From Hymenopus coronatus (taxonomy: Eukaryota > Arthropoda > Insecta > Mantodea > Hymenopodidae), in the NCBI GenBank assembly GCA_030762935.1, contig CM060890.1, positions 70,174,265-70,238,264 on the forward strand: DNA of 64,000 bases. Reading direction: 5' to 3'. The position numbers were made by a program, and so were the translations under genes. The notes below the pieces were generated by a model. It saw only the letters and a list, made by a program, of their open reading frames with translations. It was not told the origin of the DNA and did no database searches. Positions within the stretch are counted from its first letter, which is position 1. Each line of letters starts with the position of its first letter. Shown piece by piece: positions 23,881 through 34,403 of this stretch.

Positions 23881-24114
23881 TTTTTTTTTTTTTTTTGAAT
23901 TGAACGTGTTCGTAAAGGTAATAGAGTAACTAATGCTGCAATTATACTGTTGTAGTACAAACTAAAGGATAAAAGTGCAAGCTTCTCTCTTTTTCTTTTA
24001 ATAATATTTAAATGTTTTACTTTGTGCACCACACAATCCACATGCAGTGCTTTGAATCGAGCCTAGATCTCCTAGATGAGAGGCGAGTGGTCTAACCACT
24101 GCGTGGCTGTAAGC
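23880..24114 (-). mobile_element. SINE D
   Basis: Minus strand: a tRNA-like head with A box CACGCAGTGGTTAGACCACT, B box GGCTCGATTCAAAGC, a body starting CATGTGGATTGTGTGGTGCA, and a poly-A tail seen as T17 at 23880-23897. The head type resembles SINE A and G (GTGG..GGTTAGA), but the body differs. Confidence 0.7.
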
Positions 24115-24364
24115 TTATCTCTGAGGCTTCAAATGATGCAGCAGAAACAGGAAAATGGAAAGTCTAAACATTTAGCATGCGCTTTGTACATCCAAACTGG
24201 GAGTGCTTAATTTCAGAGAGCGACTTCAAATAAACGAGTCGGGGCCTCTATTCGCAGAAGTAATTAATAAAGGAGAAACCTTGTTTGTGGTAACCCTAAT
24301 GGAACTCGAAATGTACCAACGCCTCTCTCTGACACACCAGGATGGATTCACCGACAGCAATTTG

Positions 24365-24563
24365 TTAACATTCAAGATTTAACCACTGCTCTCTATCGGC
24401 TTTACAGACAAACCTGCGGATCCCAAAGGCTTTAAGGAGCTTCCTAAGCTCTGCATTTACAGCAGGCTCTATTCCGTTTATAAAAACAACACGCTCTTGA
24501 GCGAGGTCCTCACATGCAAATGACCAAACACAAGGTGTGTAATTACCTCCCAAGTTCTTTAAA
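24365..24563 (-). CDS. Unidentified 62-66 codon open frame
   Basis: The frame opens after an upstream stop and has no ATG at its start. It ends at 24365. Its base composition and content (FACEDLAQERVVFINGIE, ELRKLLKAFGIRRF) look more protein-like than the neighbouring frames. It might be an exon or gene fragment. I recognise no family. Confidence 0.2.
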
Positions 24564-24639
24564 CTAGGAATAGCTATCTACAACAACGGGAGATTGAAAA
24601 TCGGAGGATTTAATATAGTTTCGTTTCATAATCGACTTA

Positions 24640-24993
24640 CCCTCCCCCTAATTATAGGACTGACACCCCCCTAGGACTTACAAGCCAATGCTTAGGGGTC
24701 AGAAGTATGTCGAGGAGCTTATGGCACGAAGCCACAGAATAGAGAATCTGTTGCAGGGGTCGACCCGTAGCCAGGCCTGAACATGAAGAAGTGCATGATA
24801 TGAAATGTAAGCGAAACTAATCATTTGAAAGGTGAGGATGGAGCAATTGGTAGAATCAGTTGCGGGGGAAACGGGAGGACCCGGAGAAAACCTGCCTAGA
24901 CGCCGCTTCGTCCACCAGGAATCCAACATGCGGGCGCTTGGGATCGAACTAGTTGGGAGGCGAGCGGTTTAACCACGATCCACGGTACCGCCA
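24640..24993 (-). mobile_element. SINE G, copy 1
   Basis: Minus strand: head GTACCGTGGATCGTGGTTAA with a degenerate B box, GCATGTTGGATTCCTGGTGG, GTTTTCTCCGGGTCCTCCC, a TTTCATATCATGCACTTC segment, then CGGGTCGACCCCTGCAACAG and the GTCCTAGGGGGGTGTCAGTC 3' block. The same order of blocks occurs at 43.36-43.72 kb. Confidence 0.7.
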
Positions 24994-25204
24994 TTTAATG
25001 TAGTTCAGTATCTAATTCAGCAGACAAGGAAAAATAAGCTATTTCTCGTTTAAATCCTCAACAAGCTTTACAAATGTCGTTTGTCTTTCGCATATCTTTA
25101 TACTGAAGTAAGTGATATGAATAAGGTGCCTTTCATTTCACCAAGTGAAAGGAAGTTTTTGCTTATGATTCTAGATACTGCGAAACTGTCTCTAAACTTA
25201 AACT

Positions 25205-25990
25205 TTTAGGTATCGACTTTTTGTTTTCTCTACTACATTCGTCAAGAATTGGTCGACGTTTGAAGTTCCCTGAATCCAAAAATGTTTTTTTAGAAAGATG
25301 CGTATATTTGACCGCGCATGTGTACGTGTGTGTGTGTGTGTGAAAGAGAGAGAGAGAGAGAACAGCATAACTCAAACCGAAAATCTTTGTTGCAAAGATT
25401 ACAGCGCTAAGATTTTCGAGAAAATTCCACCAACATCCATCTATTATCGTTCATATACGTAAATGAAACTGTTTTGGAAGGAAACGTTTGTGTCTAGCAA
25501 TGAAACCATTGAAAATTCTTTTTATTTTGGAGCAAGATTATATATCAATATCACACATCTTCCCTAAATACCCTTTTCATGCAATATTTTTCCAAAATTA
25601 CTCCAATGATTTTGATTAATATGTTTAAGATATTTTATGATAAACGAAATGTATATTCTGACCTTTATGGGAATATTCTCTCGAGTTCTGTTCATTCTGG
25701 ATGATTTTAATATAACTAGTAAAAGATAGACAAAATTTTACTAGACGGGAAATATTGATATCGTTAAAGCACACCATTAATGCCAAATAAATTTTTGTAG
25801 AGCTATTTATTTCAGAGACATTCCAGGATTTAGTACAGCTTTCAAATGTTTAATCGTTTCTTAAAATAGAAATTCTCATTCGTTTCCTTTTCTTTTACTC
25901 AAGGACAAACAAAAAAAATGCCAATGTTTCACATAGTGACCAAGATTTGAAAATAGTAAATATCGCTTTACCCTAATGATTTCTTGTAAG
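25205..25990 (+). mobile_element. R880 copy 10, degenerate
   Basis: P end eroded (GTTTTCTCTACTACATTCG). The microsatellite is (GT)n then (GA)n at 25327-25362. An unrelated or duplicated stretch lies at about 25480-25560. It then continues CTCCAATGATTTTGATTAAT to the third-subfamily distal part (TCTCATTCGTTTCCTTTTC), with no N end. Confidence 0.65.
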
Positions 25991-26109
25991 TTCCAAATCT
26001 TTTAAAAGCTGTTCGCTGTTTGAAATAATTGAAATTGAGTTTTCTTTGCGAAGCCATCAGAAATTAAAATAAAAAAAAAGCGAAATGTGACTTTCCGTTT
26101 GAAAAAAGT

Positions 26110-26680
26110 ATAAGTAGTTTAAACTTGAAACCAATAAAAGGGAATATCTGTTATATGGTTAACTCTACAAAGAAGTCGTAAATGACACACATTGCATTTT
26201 TTAGCAAGATCTATATTTTTGTGCAGAAAGTGCTTATTTATTTCTTATGTTATACCAGTTCATGCAAAATTTATCCAGAATGAAGCGTTCTTCAGAGGCT
26301 ATTCCTATAAAATTAAATTTATACATTTTATTTACCATTAAATATCTTTAATATATGGCACAGTAAACCAAAATCGTTAAATAATTTTTTTAGAAAAACA
26401 AAGTTACAAAATTGTTTCCGCATATTTGGGATGGGAGGATTTTCTTGAATATCCTCTTCTCGCATCCTGTGCAGATGCTGAACTTAAATACCAAATTAAT
26501 TTGGTGCTTAAAAGTATTTTGGTTTTGGGGCTATGCTGTCCACAGACAGAGACAGACACGGACCTTATAAATGTTTCAAAACATGTATATCTTGTATGGT
26601 AAAATCTTGTTGTTGAATTTATGGGCGAATTACAGTACCTTTTCTATATATGAACTATATTGTCTATCCCCTTCCACAGG
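26110..26680 (-). mobile_element. R880 copy 11, lacking the N end
   Basis: Opposite orientation. Recognisable from TTTAAACTTGAAACCAATAA through TTCAGAGGCTATTCCTATAA, CTTAAATACCAAATTAA and CTATGCTGTCCACAGACAG to an eroded P end (ACCTTTTCTATATATGAACT). Confidence 0.75.
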
Positions 26681-27153
26681 TTGTGCGCCAGATAAGGTAA
26701 TCTTCACGGGCGTCACGCATTTATGAGATAAACATCTACATATTGACTTAAGCGAAGAGAATTAGCTGCAATCTGGTGGGAAAAGTTATAAGTACTCAGC
26801 CCTTCTGCTCTTCGGTAAGCCACAGTGGGAGACAGGCTACAGTTTAGCTGAAGATTCGTCGAGGGACAGACGGTCTTTAAGAGCGCAGCGAGGATTATTG
26901 CGTAACCGCCAAGGTAGGCAAAAGAGAGCCTTCTTTCGCTTGGGCAAAATTGTGCGGTTGAATATGTTTTGTAAGTCTAAATTATTATTTTGAAAATCCT
27001 GGTTAGCTTGTTGGAACAATGAAGCGTTTCTTTGATCGCAAGCTTTAGTTTTCAAATTCTTAATTCAAGGCCTGTAGCTTATAAAAGTAACAAATGTAAA
27101 ACCTAATCTAGAGCAAATGAATTAACAGTAAAATCAGTTATACCTTTAATAGT
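26681..27153. other. Unassigned stretch with higher GC
   Basis: A 72-codon frame on the minus strand (26837-27055) opens at TTG rather than ATG, and I do not recognise it. Confidence 0.3.
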
Positions 27154-27382
27154 TGGCCGTGCCGTGGCCGAGAGGTTAGACCTCTAGCCTTTTCCGGGTT
27201 CGATTCCGGTGGACCGCATGTGGGATTTGTGGTGGACAAAGCGGCGCTGGGGAGTGTTTTCTTCCTGTTCTTCGATTTCCCCCGTCATCGCATTCTCCCG
27301 ATACTCCATCTTTATTCCATATATTATTAGTGTCATCGCCTGTGGTGCCATATGTAGTAAAGCAGAGTCAAACAAAAAAATT
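27154..27382 (+). mobile_element. SINE A, copy with complete tRNA-like head
   Basis: A textbook pol III promoter: A box GTGGCCGAGAGGTTAGACC at 27167-27185 and B box GGGTTCGATTCCGG at 27197-27210. The head resembles a class II (Leu/Ser-type) tRNA. The body follows (CATGTGGGATTTGTGGTGGA, CAAAGCGGCGCTGGGGAG) and the 3' end ATCGCCTGTGGTGCCATATG with an A-rich tail. Other copies are at 39.5 kb (full length) and at 6.7 and 32.6 kb (truncated). Confidence 0.85.
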
Positions 27383-27497
27383 AATGGATGCTTATTAAAA
27401 TTTATCAATTAAATACATTCTGAAGCTCTGACAGCGTTTCTTTATTCTTTATGATTCACCCTGGGTTTCTACATTAATTATTTGCCTAGGAAAGCCA

Positions 27498-27541
27498 CAG
27501 TACATACACTATGTGCAGAGTACGTGCAGAGAAAGTAAAAT
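27498..27541 (-). mobile_element. Isolated R880 P end
   Basis: Only the terminal palindrome and its edge remain (ACACTATGTGCAGAGTACGT then GCAGAGAAAGTAAAATTTT). No R880 body is visible to its left. Confidence 0.7.
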
Positions 27542-28114
27542 TTTGCTATATTTCACGCCTACGTAGAATACTAATCAATCACAAAAGTGGTAAAATGAGG
27601 GTACACTTTACGGCCATTTCAAAGTATAACGGATGGAAAACTTAAGTTAACTATTTTTTATATGAATCCTAGGTGTCGCCTAACAAACTAAGCTGAAAAA
27701 AAAAAATAGAAACATTCAAATTTTTTATATTATTGTGCTTCTTTTATGCTACTTTCAAAATGCTTTCTACATACATTTTCCAATCTTTTTGGAGCATTGC
27801 ACAATTTAACAATTCTTCAGTGGCTAATTATAACACGACAGTTAAATTTTGGAGATGTACTTTTTAACTAAATCGAAGCATATGTATGTGGAGTTCATAA
27901 CTGAGAACCTAAGATGAATGTTAAATGCTAATTTAGTAGCCCCACTTACGTGAGCTATGCATCTAAAAAAGACCCCACTAAAATGTTTTACAACATAGTA
28001 TAGAATTGTGGTGACCTTGGAACTTGTAGTAGAACCAAAAAGGTATAAAAAATCGATATTTTTTATTCAAATGGGGTTCTCCAAGCATCCTTTTACAAAC
28101 CATTCGTAAACTTG
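27542..28114. other. AT-rich stretch, no gene seen
   Basis: No recognised repeat or coding sequence. Confidence 0.4.
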
Positions 28115-28290
28115 TATCACAAAATGAAAAGGGCTTTAAAAGCTATTCTCAGAAAATTCAGGATATATACTTTATTTGACATTTAGATAAATGTAATGTA
28201 TGTGATTTTTAATCAAAGCCGTTAGATCCATTTTGAGAGTATTAAAGACTTAAGAAACTCCTCCATGTTAAAGTACTTTTTGGTAAGGGG
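28115..28290 (-). mobile_element. R880 copy 12, left part
   Basis: Starts mid-element (GGCTTTAAAAGCTATTCTC) and runs to TTTTTGGTAAGGGG, where SINE B is inserted. Confidence 0.75.
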
Positions 28291-28573
28291 GTTGCCCTCC
28301 ATGGTGCAATGGTTATCATGTTAACTTAATATGCCCAAGTTCGCGGGTTCAAACCCGATGGATGTTCAGGGCGTAAACATCCTTAGCATGGTTTCCTTCG
28401 GAAGGGAAGTAAAGCCGTGGGCCGTGTCGTAAATTTACGGCACCTAAAGAACCTCAAGCCTGATAGACAGGCCTCTGAGCAAAATTAAGCGGTCTTTCAC
28501 GCCCAGTATAGAATGGGACTCTCAGAACCACAGTACTTAAGTGTCCATAAATAAAACACCTTTTTTTTATTTC
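28291..28573 (+). mobile_element. SINE B, copy 2 (complete)
   Basis: Head TTGCCCTCCATGGTGCAATG with A box GTGCAATGGTTATCATG and B box GCGGGTTCAAACCCG. The full body follows, then an A/T-rich tail after CATAAATAAAACACC. The flanks TTTGGTAAGGGG (28279-28290) and TTTGCCAAGGGG (28575-28586) form an imperfect target-site duplication within R880 copy 12. Confidence 0.85.
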
Positions 28574-28790
28574 ATTTGCCAAGGGGAATTTTTTAAATCT
28601 TTTTGGTTCAATACTAATTTTACACTGACACACACCTTGTAAGCAGACACACACACTCGTACCTTTTTCTATTTTTTTAATTTAATGGTCTTCAAGCATG
28701 CGTTCATTATGAATTCCTGGTATCAAATTATAGGTTTAATGGAATGGATTCTCTGCCTACTATATACGTGGTAGAGAACATAAAAAAAAA
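28574..28790 (-). mobile_element. R880 copy 12, right part
   Basis: Completes copy 12 to the P end: GACACACACCTTGTAAGCAG, then CTCTGCCTACTATATACGTG and GTAGAGAACATAAAAA. Internally deleted around the microsatellite. Confidence 0.75.
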
Positions 28791-29575
28791 TAAAGAAAAT
28801 ATATTCAAAGAAACGCCTAGATAAGACAGCGTCATCTTATTGCATTGATCCCCTTGAACCGCTTTACTCATCGGTTTTACTCGTACCGTCCCAAGTCCTA
28901 GTTGTGAACACTTAAAATGCTAAAAATGCTGTATTAAAATAAGCGTCCTATTTTAATGGGTGGTAAATATAATCAATGCCCAAGAGATAGCTTTTATTCA
29001 AAAATCACACAGCAGCATCATTGGCTTCTGATGAGTTATCCTTGCATTACCTCACCTACTTCCTACAACCTTCCTTTCCCTCTTCTCCCTCCTTCTCTCT
29101 TATAAACATCTTTCCACTTGTTTTAACTGTTTTAACGTTTGAAAATACAGTCTTTCCCACGATGATCAAAAATACAAACTTATATAACATGCAGTATATA
29201 ACCTTCAGCAACAATGAAATATCACATTATTTCAGAATTTCGACATTACGTGTGTAAAAAATCCTGATGTGTTCCATTTACATACCTTCCTTGGCTGTTC
29301 CATATACAAACTATTCTTACAAAAGTTTTTTTTTTATCTACATTTTGCTAATCGAGATAAACTTAGCAGAATTGGGCTTATTACTTGCTTCATCGTAAGT
29401 AAAATGGAAATAAGGAATGACATTATGCTAAAGCGATAGTCAAATCTTTTAAAGTGAAATAATTGAAGTCTGGTTCACTTTAAAAGAAGCTAGGTAGTTT
29501 GAAATTAAAACTAATAACAAGGAATATCACCAAATCTGTCAGCTGTGTAAGAAAAACGTATGACATAAATTATAT

Positions 29576-29647
29576 AAGAACTGAAGCTTTCCTGGCGACG
29601 TATTAATTCAAAATCTTCTCGGGCTTCTAGCCCGAGAAGATTTTGAA
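29576..29647. mobile_element. 72-bp insertion with perfect hairpin and 10-bp target duplication
   Basis: TAAATTATAT is directly repeated on both sides (29566-29575 and 29648-29657), and the R880 sequence is otherwise continuous. The insert ends in a perfect inverted repeat: arms 29606-29625 and 29629-29648 (20 bp each), with a 3-base loop TCT. Read on the minus strand, the single-copy part (TACGTCGCCAGGAAAGCTTC) resembles the 3' ends of some Penelope-like elements, which often carry a short inverted tail. That link is inference. Confidence 0.75.
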
Positions 29648-30009
29648 TAAATTATATGCTTTAACGAAATATGCATGTTTGTGAAATAAGATTTTGTCTA
29701 TTACTTATGGTTTAACCATTATGCAAAATTCTGCAAAACTCATCCAGAATAAAGAGGTATTTCACAGGCTATTCTCAGAAAATTCAAAATACACATTTTA
29801 TTTTTGATGTAAATATTTTTAATAGACATATGTTAATAAAATTAGAGTTATATTAGAGAAAAAGAGAATTTTCAAAACGCTTTCCATATAAAGAATACTT
29901 TGTAGTGTGGGGGGGATTCTTTGAAAATTTGCCTGTCGCATCCTCAAAACACACTTATCACAATACTAAGTTTGGTTTTTAGCGGTCTTTTCCTTTTTGA
30001 CCTATGCTG

Positions 30010-30011
<2 letters not shown>

Positions 30012-30048
<37 letters not shown>
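30012..30048. repeat. (CA)n microsatellite in R880
   Basis: Pure CA run at the conserved GT-rich position of R880 copy 13. Open frames here reading HTHTHT or CVCVCV are artefacts of it. Confidence 0.95.
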
Positions 30049-30049
<1 letters not shown>

Positions 30050-30721
30050 TTCACGGACATTTCTAAAAATTATTTTTTCGAACTCGGGGATACTAAAACA
30101 TGTATGGAATACAATATCTTCTCTAACTACTATGTACAATGTATACACATACGTGCTAGAAGAAGTATAAATGGTGTGTGGAATTATACGCATGTGATTC
30201 CGTTAGTTAATTTTTTCCATCGACCAGTAGAGAATTCCTGAATTTACCGTTCTCTTTGGGAGGCACTATATAGAAAACTGTTTTGGGCTTATGTTGTACA
30301 CCAAGCTATATAGTAATAGGTGCAGTTTTTTGTGTGTGTAACGATAACACTTTAGTCAGCTACGATAGGTAATTCTGCGGGAGGGAACTAAACAGTTACG
30401 TAATAAAATGCGTAGGGCATGGAAACTGTTTTGAGGGCATTAGTGAGGCGGTAGGGTTTTAATTTTGCGACTGTACATTTCCACTATTATCTTTGCAGCG
30501 CGTTCCTCTCAGATCGCTACCCTTAATGACTTGGTGCGTTCTCACAAATGTACTCCTATCGTGGCCGACCAGTACACATTTACAAAAACTAAACAACTAA
30601 ATAACAAGAACAACCATAAAACTGATAACGATAATAATAAGCAGCAGCAACAACAGTAGCAGATAACGTATATTAGGGATTATACTATTTCAAAGAATTT
30701 CTGAATTTTAATTTCTTTTTT

Positions 30722-30962
30722 TTTTTTTAATTTAACATCCTTTAAACTGAATGGTCATATCGGACGATATATGAAATTGATGAAATGATACTCAAATGAT
30801 CTCGGGGTCCATGGAGCTTAAAGTTACTCGACATTCGTCTTCTCAGGACAAGGGAAAACCCCGAAAAAATGCTTATCCGGGTAACTCGCGCTAAACTCAC
30901 GAGATCGAACTCACGAGATTTTGAATGTGAGACAGACACGCTACCACCACACTACCCAGGAG
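30722..30962 (-). mobile_element. SINE E, copy 1
   Basis: Minus strand: head CCTGGGTAGTGTGGTGGTAG with a B-box region near 30895-30915, the body segment TTTTCGGGGTTTTCCC, CTGAGAAGACGAATGTCGAG, ATATATCGTCCGATATGACC and an A-rich tail. A second copy lies at 49.3-49.55 kb. Confidence 0.75.
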
Positions 30963-32564
30963 GGCAATTTTTTTAATTTTGTTTTTGGATTTTCTACTAT
31001 TCCTATTTGCTATTTCGGATGCTACTTTAGTAGGTTTTCTGCTACAATTCCATTTACCTCTGTTCCTGGATAAATGTTTTATGCTGAAGGTTAAATATTT
31101 TTACCCTCGTTTAGTCTACATATCCTGTTTCTCATGTGCTCTTTTTATACAGTAGAGGCTGTAAATAGTTATATTTTACGGGCTGTTCTAACCATTTCTT
31201 TACAATAAAAGTGTAGTTTATTATACATTATTGTTATTATAACCGCATTAATTAATAATAACGTACCTAGTGGTTAACTAATGTTTATCTTCTTGCTTTA
31301 TTAACCAAATCCCTTAATAGTCATGGCATAATTCTAAATTAATCCATTTAGTTATGTACGTGTTTTAGATAATTTTTACTCTATAATAATTGAAAGCGCA
31401 TATTTGATGTTTAAAATATGATACATTTAGAGTCAATTATAATAGGTTAGGTATATAGTACCTTTAACTGTACAACCGTCTGAAAATAATTATTTTTCAT
31501 ATATTATTTTTGTTTAATTTTTTAATAATATTATAATAATATTTCCACTTTTATGTTGTTTTCCTTTTAAATTTTGTTATCTTTAAATAAGATCTTTCAA
31601 AATGGGGATTAAATAGCAAGACACAAAAAAGTTGCATGCATTACTAAATATGGGACATATTGATTATAATTTGAATAAATATGAGAGATGACGAAAGGAA
31701 CTAACATTTAAAAATGGTTCGTACTGCATTTACCTTTAAATTAAAATAATCGTATGAGGTAAATAGGAAAAACAAAAGAGTAAGTTCAATGAAGGCTGTA
31801 AGAGGGGTTCTATAGAAAACGCTTCATTTGGAGCTGAAGTGGCAGTAAAGTGTGTGCAACTCAGAAACGGTATCTCTAATATAATGGGTATTAAAATGTG
31901 GATATTTTGGAATAACTTTTTTGTTTGGATGAAACACAATTGGGAATGGTGTATAGACAAAACCAGTAAAGAAAAAAGATAGAAGATTGCATGGTAAAGA
32001 GCTGGAGTGTGGAGGTTTAAACGTCAACAAAAAATGATGGTAAATCACCATTATGTCAGTCATTACGGGTATGTCTGGAAAAAGAAGATTTATAGCACAT
32101 AGCATTTGAACGGAGGGAAAGCTTTTCAATCATCAATTACAGAACTGCATACCAGGCGTTCAGATAAAGGAGGACTTCATACTCGTATATCAAACATTAA
32201 GAGAATGTGCATTTGTTAGTTCACGTATTGAACATATGGTGTTTTAATCAGAGTCCTTAGAGCTAATTTGAGTGAATTAATAGTAAGCGAAAAATATATC
32301 TGTAAAATTTATTTTAAGCTACAGTGTTTGAAAATATTTGTATCTTTAGACTTTTTAAAAGATGTTGAACTTATGTACCAGGTTTGATATTTTCCCGACA
32401 TATTAATTAACAATTATTTTATCCAATTCATACTTATTGGAACTATTAGTGGAGTTAGCTAAATTTCTATTAGTAAAATCCTATCCCTTTTATCTATTAA
32501 TACACATAAACAAATTTCTATGTTTTTATTAAAACCCTTTCTGGTGATTTAATGGGAGCTAATA
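30963..32564. other. AT-rich stretch, no gene seen
   Basis: Long unassigned stretch. Minus-strand frames of 74 and 101 codons at 31.7-32.1 kb have no recognisable motif. Confidence 0.4.
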
Positions 32565-32576
32565 AGACATATTAAT

Positions 32577-32628
32577 CGCCTGCGGTGCCAGAGCAATAAA
32601 AGTGGGGTTAAAGACTACAAAAAAAAAA
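32577..32628 (+). mobile_element. SINE A, extreme 5' truncation
   Basis: Only the last 50 bases of SINE A (CGCCTGCGGTGCCAGAGCAA to a poly-A tail) remain, flanked by a perfect 12-bp target duplication AGACATATTAAT (32565-32576 and 32629-32640). Confidence 0.9.
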
Positions 32629-32669
32629 AGACATATTAATGCCAAAGGTTTTGCGGAATCACTCCTTGG

Positions 32670-33135
32670 AAACGATTTTTTTTATTACAAAAAAGGGCTA
32701 TTAGATTAATTTATGGAGTTCATCCAAAAGCACATTGTACACCACTTTTTATTGATTTAAATATCTTAACCTTGGCATCAACGTCTGTGCAGAACTGTCA
32801 CTTATATGTTAAAGAAAATTTTAGCAGTTTTACAGTTTGCTCAAACATTCATAACTATACAACACGAAATTGTCAGAATTTATATATAAACACATTTAAA
32901 CATACGAAAATTCAAAAGAACTTTATAGTTGTTTCTATTAAACTTTTTAATATTTTACCCCAAAGATTAAGAGAGCTACCTATTTCAATTTTTAAAAGGA
33001 ACATACGCCATACATTGGTGGCTAATCCATTGTATTCTGTGAATAATTTTTATAATTTAGCTTGCTAACTTTTAACTTATGACGTTGCTATACTGTAACA
33101 GTTGTTAGCAATAAACACTATCTATCTATCTAAAT
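32670..33135 (+). pseudogene. LINE 3' end: reverse transcriptase C-terminus, CR1/Jockey-like
   Basis: An open frame runs from before 32690 to 33068. It reads LQKRAIRLIYGVHPKAHCTP, LFIDLNILTL, then LYVKENF, NIHNYTTRN, IKLFNILPQRLRELPI and a final FKRNIRHTL. This is the C-terminal segment typical of CR1- or Jockey-type LINE polymerases (QKKAIR..H..PLF; KLFNxLP). A short 3' UTR ends with AATAAA and an (ATCT)n tail at 33119-33132. Truncated at the 5' side, so inactive. Confidence 0.75.
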
Positions 33136-33136
33136 T

Positions 33137-33228
33137 AATTTTACAAATGATTATTCCTTTATCTATATCGTGGTAAGATAAAAATTACCAGAAATGGCGG
33201 CATTACTTCCTTACTAGTTGAAAATTAA
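33137..33228 (-). mobile_element. R880 copy 14, left part
   Basis: N-end-proximal sequence (ACAAATGATTATTCCTTTAT, CAGAAATGGCGGCATTACTT) immediately after the LINE tail. Interrupted by SINE B. Confidence 0.65.
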
Positions 33229-33508
33229 AATAAATGGTGTGTTATTTATGGACGCTCTTTAACTGCTGTGGTTCTCAGCGTCCCATTCTATATTGAGCAT
33301 TAAAGACCACTTAATTTTGCTCAGAGGCCTCTCTATCGGATTTGAGGTACGTACCGTAAATCTACGACACGGGACCAACGGCTTTACTTCCCTTCCGAAG
33401 GAAGCCATGCTAAGGATTTTTACGCCCAAAAAAATCCATCGTCCTCCACCGGGTTTGAACCCGCGACCTTGGGTATATGCATGCTAACCATTACACTACG
33501 GAGGGCGA
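33229..33508 (-). mobile_element. SINE B, copy 3 (complete, reversed)
   Basis: Minus strand: head CGCCCTCCGTAGTGTAATGG with A box GTGTAATGGTTAGCATGC and B box GCGGGTTCAAACCCGG, then the body and a CATAAATAACACACC tail. Inserted in R880 copy 14. The 64-codon plus-strand frame is a shadow. Confidence 0.85.
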
Positions 33509-34172
33509 CTATTATAACATTTTTTTAAAATCCAGTCCCTATGTAAAACAACAGGAACTCGACTCCATTGCTAGACGTGGAGTAAAATAAAATAAAGATG
33601 AAACGGAAGATTACCTTCCGTTTCAGAAAACTTTAAGCAGCTAAACATTAAAACCAATGGCAAATATTAACGGTAACTCAACAAAATATGTTTATGACAT
33701 AAATTGTGTATTTTGAGCATTTACTTTTTTGCGTAGTAAGTTTTTGTGCGTCTCTTACCATTTACTAGCTATACAAAATTAATCTAGAATAAAGAGGTCT
33801 TCAGGTCTATTCCTAGAAACTTCAAGATATATGTTTTATTTTCCATGTAAACATCTTTAATATATCGTATTTTAATCAAAATCGTTAAGCATTTTTCTAG
33901 AAAAGAAAATGTTAAAACAACTTTCGTTGTAAGATACTTTGGCGGGACACGGCGACTTTCTTCATGTCGAATCATTGTAAGATACTTATTTTAAAAAGTT
34001 TTTAATGGTCTTTTCATTTGTGAGCTGCGCACACAGACAAATACTCGGATTGTTTTTCTAAAGATACATTTTATTCAGGGGATCTCAAAACACATATTTA
34101 TTGTTAAAAGTCTAAAAAAATTTTAAGTGGAGTACAATATCTTCACTACATACACTGTAAATGTAGAGAAAG
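33509..34172 (-). mobile_element. R880 copy 14, right part
   Basis: Continues to a degenerate P end (CTACATACACTGTAAATGTA, then GAGAAAGTATC). A private 11-bp-arm hairpin (TGAAACGGAAG / CTTCCGTTTCA) lies at 33599-33625. Confidence 0.8.
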
Positions 34173-34403
34173 TATCAATTTTCACTTGAATTAAAATGCC
34201 CGTTAAGGAATACGAAGCAAAATAGTTTTTAAATATTTATAGAAAGCTACCTTATTATTTTAAAGCTAAACGGATTTAAGCAGGTGATATATGAAGAGCA
34301 AGTGTCACGATAAAAAAAGGACAAAAAAAGTTACTAAGCTATTACAAGAATAGTAGTATATAGTGGCAATGTGCGAAAAGTTTAAGGGGAATAAATCAGG
34401 AAT

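Larger units (their letters stand above)
29262..30172 (-). mobile_element. R880 copy 13, full length
   Basis: N end left (AAAATCCTGATGTGTTCCAT), P end right (palindrome TCTAACTACTATGTACAATG, then GTGCTAGAAGAAGTATAAAT). Its microsatellite position is a long (CA)n run at 30012-30048. It contains a 72-bp hairpin-ended insertion at 29576-29647. Confidence 0.9.

Noticed and set aside
27154..27225. Functional tRNA gene at the SINE A head
   Set aside because: A and B boxes are good, but no acceptor stem closes and the sequence is shared by dispersed SINE copies.
30011..30241. Open frames with HTHTHT or CVCVCV runs
   Set aside because: They are readings of the (CA)n microsatellite in R880. The same applies to similar frames at 21.6, 25.2, 44.0 and 54.4 kb.
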